Origin: Streptomyces sp. WAC 04229
Lineage (GTDB): Bacteria; Actinomycetota; Actinomycetes; Streptomycetales; Streptomycetaceae
NCBI RefSeq assembly: GCF_003947455.1
Contig: NZ_QHJH01000025.1
Span: forward strand, 1-64,000
Length of the DNA: 64,000 nucleotides
Reading direction: 5' to 3'
Numbering within the stretch: the stretch's first letter is position 1; the number at the start of each line of letters is the position of its first letter. Below are positions 57,901 through 64,000 of this stretch, one piece after another. The notes below the pieces were generated by a model, which was not told the origin of the DNA, did not search any database, and saw nothing but the letters and a program-made list of their open reading frames with translations. A program made the translations under genes and the position numbers.

Positions 57901-58685
57901 GTGGGCAGGCACAACGAGGACCAGGAGCACGGCGCCGAACCAGCGCGGCCGGCGCTGACCGCGTCCCGCGCCCGGGAGATGACGGCCAGGCTGCGCGAGG
58001 CGATGGACGACGTCCGGCGCTCCGTGGCGGTGCTCGCTGCCCGGGTCCGCGACGCGCACGCCGCCCGCGTCTGGGTGCCGCTCGGGCACGGCAGCTGGGA
58101 GTCGTACTGCGCCGTGGAGTTGGCATCAGCCGCGCGCAGGCGTACCGGCTGCTCGACGTCGCCCGCTCCCTCACCGCCATCCACGGCGCGGTCACCGCCG
58201 GCACCGAGACGTCTCGCACGCGAGACAGCGCCCCAGACGGCGCGGCCGCGCTCGACTACGGCCTGTCCCAGCGCGCCCTGATCGCCGTCTCCGGCCGTAG
58301 CGGTGACGTCGCGGAGCTGATCATCCGCCGACTCGGCGCGCTCGCTCACAGCGGTCTCCAGGCCCTCGATGAGGCCACGGTGCGCGCGGTGGTCCGCCAG
58401 GCCGTCCGTGACACCCGAACCGCGCCGCCCCCGCCACCCGCCGTCCCGTCGGCGGACCCGACCGTCGCCGCGCTGCGCCGCGTCGTCGAGGAACTCGCCG
58501 CCAGCACCCACGCGATCGGCGAGCTGATGCTCGAAGTCGCGCCGGCCTACCTGTCCGACACCGAGGCGGCCGACGTCCTCGCCCTGCTCTGTGAGGAGAT
58601 CGGTGAGCCCCTCGAGCACGGCCTCGCCGCCCGCCGCTATGCCATATCCGGTGACCGCCGCGCCCTGCACGGCACCGTCCTCTGA
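57901..58685 (+). pseudogene. HTH-containing plasmid protein, frameshifted
   Basis: From the GTG at 57901 the sequence encodes EMTARLREAMDDVRRSVAVL and LGHGSWESYCAVEL, then a missing C (GAGTTGGCATC instead of GAGTTCGGCATC, compare 61368) shifts the frame. The second frame continues GISRAQAYRLLDVARSLTAI, GLSQRALIAVSGRSGDVAEL and a long helical C-terminus to 58685. The segment around SWESYC...SRAQAYRLLDVAR is a helix-turn-helix. TGTGAG boxes flank it, so it may have regulated itself. Confidence 0.7.
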
Positions 58686-58712
58686 CCGCCGCCGCTCGCG
58701 GACACCGGCTCC

Positions 58713-58780
58713 TGCTGTGAGTCACACACGCTGTCTTCCCTGGGGGGCGCGGGGTCCTGTGAGGTTGTCACGTGTGAGGC
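58713..58780. promoter_or_regulatory. TGTGAG boxes downstream of the HTH gene
   Basis: CTGTGAGTCACACAC at about 58713-58727 and CTGTGAGGTTGTCACGTGTGAGG at about 58757-58779 repeat the boxes seen upstream. Confidence 0.45.
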
Positions 58781-59083
58781 GAGGGCCCGCGGCAGGGACC
58801 TGGTGGTGGCCGTCGGATGCCAGCAGGGCGGGGTCGTGGATGCAGCGCAGCACTTACATGGGCCGCGTAGAACAAGACTGCTGCATAGGTCGAAGGCGGC
58901 CCAGGGATGGTGTAGCGGATGGCGCCGGGGTGTTCTGCTGCTCCAGAACGATCCGGGGTAGTCAGTGCTACCGGCCGCGCTGCGGACCCAGCCGGGGACG
59001 ACGACGGCGCCCTCCCCGTCGGGGCGCCGTGACGGTGCGAGGGTACGGCGGCGATTCAGCCGGCTAGCCGGAGGTTGGGCCGG
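58781..59083. other. Debris region
   Basis: About 300 bases with no gene. A degenerate copy of the palindromic iteron-like site (GTTCTG-n-CCAGAAC with the flank GTGCTACCGGCCG) lies at 58932-58977. Confidence 0.5.
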
Positions 59084-59170
59084 ACCTCGGGGGCGAGGAC
59101 ATCCGCACGCACTGGGTGAACCGGCTCCTGCTCCGCCTGTCGGTCCTGACCATCGCCTGGCTCGGATAGC
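59084..59170 (+). pseudogene. RelE-like C-terminal remnant
   Basis: The frame reads GEDIRTHWVNRLLLRLSVLT followed by IAWLG and a stop, matching the end of the RelE-like protein at 52886. After it, GACCCCGGCAT recalls the shared hairpin but the right arm is missing. Confidence 0.72.
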
Positions 59171-59388
59171 CCCGGTGCAAGCGCTCGACCCCGGCATGTA
59201 GCGGCCAGGGACGGGACGTCGCCAGCGTGAGGGGAACGCGGTCAGCGACCGTAGTAGCCGACACCGAACCCGTTGATCCGGGACGAACCGGATTGCCGGA
59301 ATTCCTTATGATCACCCGGCATCTGTTGGATTGTCAGTGCCTGGCTCTACCTTCGAAGGGAAGTCCTCCCAAGCGAAGGCGGTGCACG

Positions 59389-61125
59389 TTGGCGAACGGC
59401 GTCTGGCACGAGGAACTCCAGCAAGTCCTCGCACTCGACAAAGACGACCTCGGTCTCCCCCGCGACAGCAGACACCTCGTGCCCGACCTGATCGACGCGC
59501 TGCTCCGCCCGATCGCCGAACGCGACCGGTTCCTGCTGCAGTGCGTCGAAAGCCAGGCGGGCCGCGTGTGCAAGGCAGAGGAGAACGGCGTGCAGAGCCG
59601 TTTCATGTACGTCCGGAAGCATCGCGGACCCGATGGCCTGGTGCGCTTGCGGGCGGCGCACCTGCCCACGTCCCACGAGATGACGCCAGAGGAGAGCGAC
59701 CGGCACAAGGCCATGAAGGAGTTCGTGGCCCGGACCTGTGACGCGGCTGGCATCCGGTACGACGTGGAGAAGGCGACCAAGTTCCGAACGTCCCGGCCGG
59801 ACGTGACCGTCATCGGCGATGGAGGGCTGAACCTGGGATGCGAGGCGCAGTACTACAACGCCAGCTCCGGGACGGTTCTACGCCGGTCCCGAGCACACGC
59901 CAGCGCCGGGCTCACCGCCAACTGGATCACCGACAACGACAAGTTCCACCTCGTCGACCGAGCGAACTGGATGCTGACCCGGCCGGCAACGTGGCGGCAG
60001 ATCAGCAATGCCACCGATCTTGCCCTGATGGGCGGCTACCGCGTCCTCGTCGAGTGGGCCTGCACAGCGGCGGCTGAGCGTCCATGCCCCGACGGGCTGG
60101 CGAAGACCGGCTGCGGCCGGGTGCACCTGCAGTGGGACACCCCCCGGCGGCTGGACGACGAAGGTACGGGCTGGACCGGGGAAGCCGGAAACACCCGGGG
60201 CGTCACCGTCGGCCAGACGCTGATCGGCGCGGCCACCGGAACCGTGGTGCCGCTCTTCATTCCCTCACAACGCAGCCCGCGGGCTGGGACATACATGTGG
60301 GTGCCTGCCCGGGACCGGGCCACGTGGTCCGGGTACCGGCCGATCGAAGAGCCGCCAGCCGAGGGAGTCATCGAACCTGGCGACGCGATCCACTTCTCCG
60401 GTGAGCAGGCGGAGCTGTCCTGCCGATTCGGAGAGGAAAAGTGGACGCCAAGCGCACCGCTGCCCCGACGCGGCCTCGCGCAGCTCTCCATCACCGTCGA
60501 CAGGCCCCAGCCTCCCGTGCGCCCAGCCGCGGCGGAGCTCGCGCCGCAGTGTGCCCCGCCGGTCCTCCGCCAGCCGCAGCCTGGGGAAGGCGAGACCGAG
60601 GTTCTTCGGCGTGACCAGACGGCGCAGCCCGCCGTCCCGACCTTGGCTGCAGAGCCGGGCAGTGCTCCCGCTGCAGAGGACCGGCAAGCCCCTCAGGACG
60701 CGCCCGGTACAGGCGCGTCGAACACCGAACCAGATTCGAACACGCGTATCGTTTCGGTCATGGCTGAGACGTCCTTTCCCAGCGACCTGCTCGCCGCCCG
60801 GACCCGCCTGAACCAGGCCACCGCGGAGCTGTCGGCGCTGCTGCGATCCCTGCCCTGGTCGGTGGAACCCGCAGAGGGCTGGCCCGGCATCGAACACCCT
60901 CATACCGGCGAGGTCACCGGAGGCCGGGAGCCCAGCCCGGGATGGACCAACGAGCAGAAGGCCGCCGTCACCCGACTGCGCCAGGAGTGCCTCGAACTGT
61001 CCGCAACCATCGTCACCCACTCGTACTGGGATGCCTTCCAGGGCGAGGACGTGGTCAAGGAACGGATGCGCCTCAAGGCCGCCTCCCGCCCGATGACCAC
61101 AGCGGGCCTGAGCCCGGCCGCCTGA
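59389..61125 (+). CDS. CoiA-like nuclease with fused C-terminal helical domain
   Basis: The probable TTG start gives MANGVWHEELQQVLALDKDD; upstream starts at 59308 or 59227 are possible. The middle has SDRHKAMKEFVARTCDAAGI and the core SRPDVTVIGDGGLNLGCEAQ, then RAHASAGLTANWI. The order D...E-x-Q and the following R/G/W pattern match the PD-(D/E)XK core of CoiA-like proteins. After an Ala/Pro linker (about 385-455) comes a separate-looking unit from MAETSFPSDLLAARTRLNQA to the end, which elsewhere could be a standalone gene, so this may be a fusion. Confidence 0.68.
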   Translation: MANGVWHEELQQVLALDKDDLGLPRDSRHLVPDLIDALLRPIAERDRFLLQCVESQAGRVCKAEENGVQSRFMYVRKHRGPDGLVRLRAAHLPTSHEMTPEESDRHKAMKEFVARTCDAAGIRYDVEKATKFRTSRPDVTVIGDGGLNLGCEAQYYNASSGTVLRRSRAHASAGLTANWITDNDKFHLVDRANWMLTRPATWRQISNATDLALMGGYRVLVEWACTAAAERPCPDGLAKTGCGRVHLQWDTPRRLDDEGTGWTGEAGNTRGVTVGQTLIGAATGTVVPLFIPSQRSPRAGTYMWVPARDRATWSGYRPIEEPPAEGVIEPGDAIHFSGEQAELSCRFGEEKWTPSAPLPRRGLAQLSITVDRPQPPVRPAAAELAPQCAPPVLRQPQPGEGETEVLRRDQTAQPAVPTLAAEPGSAPAAEDRQAPQDAPGTGASNTEPDSNTRIVSVMAETSFPSDLLAARTRLNQATAELSALLRSLPWSVEPAEGWPGIEHPHTGEVTGGREPSPGWTNEQKAAVTRLRQECLELSATIVTHSYWDAFQGEDVVKERMRLKAASRPMTTAGLSPAA

Positions 61126-61298
61126 GCCGCACGGCGGGGGCACGCCCTATATCCACCCACCCCCGGGGAGGGGAGCGCCACAACCGCGATCCGTCGGCAA
61201 CCCTGGCGCAGGGCGGCACTTCATGCCCGTGAACCGCAGCTGCCCGGTGCGGCAGCGCCTGGGGATCAACCGGGTTCGGGGAGGCGAGGGAGTTGAAC

Positions 61299-61550
61299 GA
61301 CGCGACGCGCACGCCGCCCGCGTCTGGCTCCCCCTCGGGCACCCGAGCTGGGAGTGGTACTGCGCCGCGGAGTTCGGCATCAGCCGCGCCCAGGCGTACC
61401 GGCTCCTGGACGTCGCCCGTTCCCTCGCCGCGATCCACGGCGCCGTCGCGGCCGGCACCGAGACGTCACGCGAGACAGCGCCCCCCGGCCGCCGCGACCG
61501 CGCTCGACCACGGCCTGTCCCAGCGGGCCCTGATCGCCGTCTCCATCTGA
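61299..61550 (+). pseudogene. Fragment of the HTH plasmid gene
   Basis: DAHAARVWLPLGHPSWEWYC, then AAEFGISRAQAYRLLDVARS repeats the middle of the gene at 57901. After a run of six C the frame changes to ALDHGLSQRALIAVSI and stops. Both ends are missing. Confidence 0.78.
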
Positions 61551-61551
61551 G

Positions 61552-62211
61552 TCACGATGAGACGCGCCGGACGGGCAAGTGAATCACCGGCGCAGATGGC
61601 TGGAACAGCGCGCCGAAAGCGTGCGAAAGAGACTCGGGTACGTGGCTGGGGCGCGCCGGGGCGCTGTTACGCCAGCGGAAGCGGCTACGGCGGCTGCCTT
61701 GACGAAAAAGCTCAAACTCCCGCCAGTACTCATCCCATGCGCTCGGAGAGAGACGGCGTAGGACATGACCAGGCATCGGCTGATACTGACCGGCAGCCGA
61801 AGTGGTTGTCGACACCCGCGGGGTATCGCGGATGCCCAGGGAGGCTTTGACGGCTTCGCGCCGTGCCGTAGCGAAGTCGAGATCAGGGAAGTACTCGCTT
61901 CGTGGACTGGATGACGGCGAGATCGCGCGGCAGCTGGTGAGCGCATAGGCCTCGGTAGCCCTGTAGTTGGGATGGGCTGGGGACAGCCATGCGCGCGTGA
62001 CAGCGCCTCCTTGACGGTGCGCTTCAGTGCGCAGCGCTTCGAGGCGGGAGCGCGGTTGTCCAGTGGAGCCGATCTTCACGTACGTCACACCACCAGTGAT
62101 CGCGAGCACATAGACGTGTCCGGTGCCTTCCAGCGCCTGCCTGGGCACCTGTTGCGCCTTGAAGAAGTGCAATAACCAACTGCGCGGATCGTTGTGTACC
62201 AGTTCGAGCAT
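61552..62211 (-). CDS. GIY-YIG / T5orf172-like protein
   Basis: The 219-residue protein has HVYVLAITGGVTYVKIGSTG, then QPRSRLEALRTEAHRQGG, the start of the GIY-YIG-type T5orf172 domain, and a later SPSSSPRSEYFPDLDFATAR. The C-terminal part is basic. The ATG at 62211 (MLELVHNDPRSW) is used; a longer frame to 62355 would cross a palindromic site. Such proteins bind or cut DNA in phages and plasmids. Confidence 0.68.
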   Translation of the reverse strand: MLELVHNDPRSWLLHFFKAQQVPRQALEGTGHVYVLAITGGVTYVKIGSTGQPRSRLEALRTEAHRQGGAVTRAWLSPAHPNYRATEAYALTSCRAISPSSSPRSEYFPDLDFATARREAVKASLGIRDTPRVSTTTSAAGQYQPMPGHVLRRLSPSAWDEYWREFELFRQGSRRSRFRWRNSAPARPSHVPESLSHAFGALFQPSAPVIHLPVRRVSS

Positions 62212-62320
62212 GTCCCACCCCTTGGTTTCGGCTGTGACAGTGAATCGAAAGGGGCTGACAGCAGGTGCTGACCTGGCATTTTCCCTCGCGCGGTCAGAGT
62301 GAGCGGCGTCGGCGTGCCGT

Positions 62321-62348
62321 GGTTTGTTCTGCTCCTCCAGAACAAACC
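62321..62348. repeat. Iteron-like palindrome 1
   Basis: GGTTTGTTCTG pairs with CAGAACAAACC around 6 bases. It is followed by the conserved flank GTGCTACCGGCCG. Confidence 0.7.
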
Positions 62349-62410
62349 GGTTCACCTGGTGCTACCGGCCGCCTGCTGCTCGTGGCGGGCGAGGGGGGCG
62401 GAGCAGCTGG

Positions 62411-62456
62411 CGTTTGTTCTGCTCTCCTAGAACAAGCCGGTTTACCTAGTGCTACC
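62411..62456. repeat. Iteron-like palindrome 2
   Basis: TTGTTCT (62414-62420) and AGAACAA (62429-62435), followed by the flank CCGGTTTACCTAGTGCTACC. Confidence 0.7.
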
Positions 62457-62483
62457 GGATTGATCTCGGGCGGACATGAAGGA

Positions 62484-62510
62484 GGCGCCGCACCCGGGGG
62501 GTGCAGCGCC
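62484..62510. terminator. Hairpin after RepL-like gene
   Basis: GGCGCCGCACCC pairs with GGGTGCAGCGCC with one mismatch. Confidence 0.65.
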
Positions 62511-62571
62511 TGTGTGTCTTCGCGGGGCCAGGAGGCCGCTGGAGGGCCGTTCAGGGTCCTCGGTGGGGTGA

Positions 62572-62991
62572 TCAGCCGGTGGCGGCGAGATTGGCCACCT
62601 GGGCGGCGAACCGGGCCCGTCGCTGCTCGGTGAAGCTCTCGGGGTCGGCGGCCTTGATCTCGGGCACCGCCATAACGGGGGAGGAGACCGCACCGCCGGT
62701 CAGCAGCGGGTGGAGCTGGTAGCGGCCGTCCTCGAGGCCCCAGGCGAGTCCGCACTCGCGCAGCTCCTTGAAGCCGCGGTTCACGGTCGGCTTACTCGCG
62801 CCCAGCTCGCGTGCCATCTCGTTCTGGCTGATCTCGGCGGTGCCGGTCTCCGGGTCGCTGAGGTACAGCAGCTGGTCCAGGACGCGACGGCCGGCGGTGG
62901 AGACGTCGACCAGGGCCAGGAGGCGCAAGACGTCACGAGTGATCGTGACGGGTGCCTCTGTGGGAGGGCTGGGGACGTAAGAGCTACTCAC
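62572..62991 (-). CDS. RepL-like winged-helix protein
   Basis: The 139-residue protein has AEISQNEMARELGASKPTVN and RGFKELRECGLAWGLEDG, then RYQLHPLLTGG, the winged helix and YxLxP end of RepL-type plasmid replication proteins. It lies among palindromic repeats and 55 bp after a related gene, so it is a candidate replication or copy-control protein. Confidence 0.72.
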   Translation of the reverse strand: MSSSYVPSPPTEAPVTITRDVLRLLALVDVSTAGRRVLDQLLYLSDPETGTAEISQNEMARELGASKPTVNRGFKELRECGLAWGLEDGRYQLHPLLTGGAVSSPVMAVPEIKAADPESFTEQRRARFAAQVANLAATG

Positions 62992-63046
62992 GGAGCCTCA
63001 CCACTTCCGATCCGGTTGACGTGTATCGAGGATATGCCGCGCGCGG

Positions 63047-63667
63047 TCATGCGCTCGCCTTGCGCACGGGCCGACGCTGCCGCAGCGTGACGACCTTCTC
63101 CTTGCGGCGGGCCGACTCAGCGGCCTTCTTCTCCGCCTCACGGGCCTGGCGCCACTCGGTGGGGTATTCGGAGTGCGGGATGATGCAGGCCGGGCCCTCC
63201 GCGCTGTTCCACAGCGCCTGCCACTTCTCCTGCTCGCCGGAGGTGCCGGCCACCGTGAGCCACGGGTTCAACTGGAGGATCCCGCGCTTGGCGGTGCGCA
63301 TCCAGCCGATGTGCGCGAAGAACTGCGACGCCTCGTTCACCGAGGCCGCCGACAGGTTGCACCGCGCCTGGAGGTCACGCTGGTTCGTCTTCACGAAGCC
63401 GCGGGCAGCGGCCCGGACGTTGTCGTCGGCGCGGTTGGCGTTCTGCAGCGCTACGAGCTTGCACCAGACCTGGAACCAGGAGCCAGGCATCTTGAGACTG
63501 CCGAGCACGTCCATCAGCAGCCGGGCGTCCAGCACGTAGCCGCTGCACTCCGCGCTCGCAGCGAACTCACGACCCTTGATCTTCTCCACGCCCAGGATCA
63601 AGCCGCCCTTGCCGTCCGACCGCGCGACAACGCGCTCGCCGGGGCGGACGATCGGCAGCTGTTCCAT
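63047..63667 (-). CDS. RepL-like replication protein
   Basis: The 206-residue protein has GSWFQVWCKLVALQN, NQRDLQARCNLSAASVNEAS and a C-terminal wing RTAKRGILQLNPWLTVAGTS, where LxLNPWL matches the YMINP-type motif of RepL proteins. The tail is basic (RRKEKVVTLRQRRPVRKASA). The ATG at 63667 has GGAGG upstream; a GTG at 63673 is the alternative. Three iteron-like palindromes lie within 190 bp upstream. Confidence 0.75.
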   Translation of the reverse strand: MEQLPIVRPGERVVARSDGKGGLILGVEKIKGREFAASAECSGYVLDARLLMDVLGSLKMPGSWFQVWCKLVALQNANRADDNVRAAARGFVKTNQRDLQARCNLSAASVNEASQFFAHIGWMRTAKRGILQLNPWLTVAGTSGEQEKWQALWNSAEGPACIIPHSEYPTEWRQAREAEKKAAESARRKEKVVTLRQRRPVRKASA

Positions 63668-63708
63668 CAGCACAGTCCTCCAGAGATGATCAGCGTTTCG
63701 GGGAGCAC

Positions 63709-63755
63709 GGTAGCACTAGGTAAACCGGCTTGTTCTGAAGGACCAGAACAAACGA
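63709..63755. repeat. Iteron-like palindrome 3
   Basis: TTGTTCT (63730-63736) and AGAACAA (63745-63751), with the flank CGGTAGCACTAGGTAAACCG on the left, i.e. the inverse orientation of copies 1 and 2. Confidence 0.72.
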
Positions 63756-63795
63756 TGCCTCACAGTCACTTGATGACCCGTCAGCTTTGAGAGGT

Positions 63796-63820
63796 GTTTG
63801 TTCTGGATCTCCAGAACACC
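63796..63820. repeat. Iteron-like palindrome 4
   Basis: GTTCTGG (63800-63806) and CCAGAAC (63811-63817) around ATCT. Confidence 0.7.
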
Positions 63821-63828
63821 CGGGACGC

Positions 63829-63854
63829 GTTTGTTCTGGAAACCTAGAACAAAC
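63829..63854. repeat. Iteron-like palindrome 5
   Basis: GTTTGTTCT (63829-63837) and AGAACAAAC (63846-63854) around 8 bases. It is 23 bp from copy 4. Confidence 0.72.
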
Positions 63855-63941
63855 GGTTTCGCATCGCCGCAGGTCAGAGCCGTTTTCGGCGCGGAACGCT
63901 CTTATGTGTCACTAGAGCCCGGCTGCCACACGAACCCCTGC

Positions 63942-63993
63942 CGACACGCCGCGCGGTGCGCGGCACAAGCAGCTGGCAGCAGCGGGCGTGTCG
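63942..63993. repeat. Nested inverted repeats at the window end
   Basis: CGACACGCC (63942-63950) pairs with GGCGTGTCG (63985-63993), and inside it GCCGCGC-GGT-GCGCGGC (63948-63964) forms a tight hairpin. The region 63855-64000 has no gene. It may be regulatory or part of an origin; it does not show the canonical Streptomyces telomere start. Confidence 0.5.
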
Positions 63994-64000
63994 CCGTCGA

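Noticed and set aside
63942..64000. Streptomyces telomere
   Set aside because: Foldback stems are present, but the usual terminal CCCGCGGAGCGGG-type sequence and series of small palindromes are not seen.
1..64000. tRNA and rRNA genes
   Set aside because: No cloverleaf-like or rRNA-like segments were recognised by eye; a covariance search would be decisive.

Overview
The window looks like a stretch of a large linear Streptomyces (or close relative) plasmid. The evidence is very high GC with actinomycete codon use, GTG/TTG starts and ATGA/GTGA overlaps, two WhiB-like proteins, an Lsr2-type DNA-binding domain, a TraB/FtsK-type conjugation translocase, a parAB locus, and above all the telomere pair tap-tpg, which marks linear replicons with protein-capped ends.

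Layout. 0.15-3.0 kb: a P-loop/TPR (STAND-like) gene with ten 138-bp repeats, broken by one extra G. 3.3-5.9 kb: parB and parA on the minus strand with three copies of a 13-bp inverted repeat (candidate parS), one of them inside parB. 6.2-25.8 kb: a long, almost wholly minus-strand block of short coupled genes separated by strong hairpins. It holds a RapZ-C-like gene (frameshifted), HNH, Lsr2-like, WhiB, ASCH, GGDEF, DUF3307-like, RRQRL zinc protein, the TraB/FtsK translocase, NUDIX, a huge Gly-rich membrane protein, a DUF2637/coiled-coil protein, DUF5999, a second WhiB, and an operon of three tiny genes. 26.5-29.4 kb: a hypothetical gene divergent from a GntR/UTRA repressor, glycosyltransferase and RibD-C reductase, with a nearly perfect 19-bp-arm operator in between. 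29.4-32.8 kb: a structured leader, small ORFs, a winged-helix candidate replication protein and a DciA-like helicase-loader protein. 32.9-37.0 kb: a CoiA-like/zinc-finger protein and a helical-repeat protein.

37.3-44.5 kb is a complete-looking Tn7-like transposon: a TnsA-TnsB fusion, TnsC, TniQ, a second TniQ-like protein with four zinc fingers (frameshifted), and cargo of a CGNR regulator plus an MFS exporter. It is bounded by inverted ends carrying repeated sites and a 5-bp duplication TCAGG. It sits between the helical-repeat gene and tap. 44.6-47.5 kb: tap, tpg, a 38-aa ORF and an AT-rich inverted repeat. 47.7-50.5 kb: membrane protein, response regulator and sensor kinase. 50.8-64 kb is a patchwork: DUF3800, a decayed second tpg, DUF6247/RelE-like pair, PIN-domain protein, an HNH-SF2 helicase with a coupled partner (candidate defence module), fragments of duplicated genes sharing the same terminator, a second CoiA-like nuclease, a GIY-YIG-type protein, and two RepL-like proteins surrounded by palindromic iteron-like sites.

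Taken together the replicon has partition (parAB), replication (winged-helix protein plus DciA-like; RepL-like pair plus iterons), telomere capping (tap-tpg), transfer (TraB/FtsK and its membrane companions) and a set of accessory and possibly defensive genes. Several genes are broken by single-base shifts, often in C/G runs, so either real decay or assembly error must be considered. All functional assignments come from reading the sequence; no database search was run.
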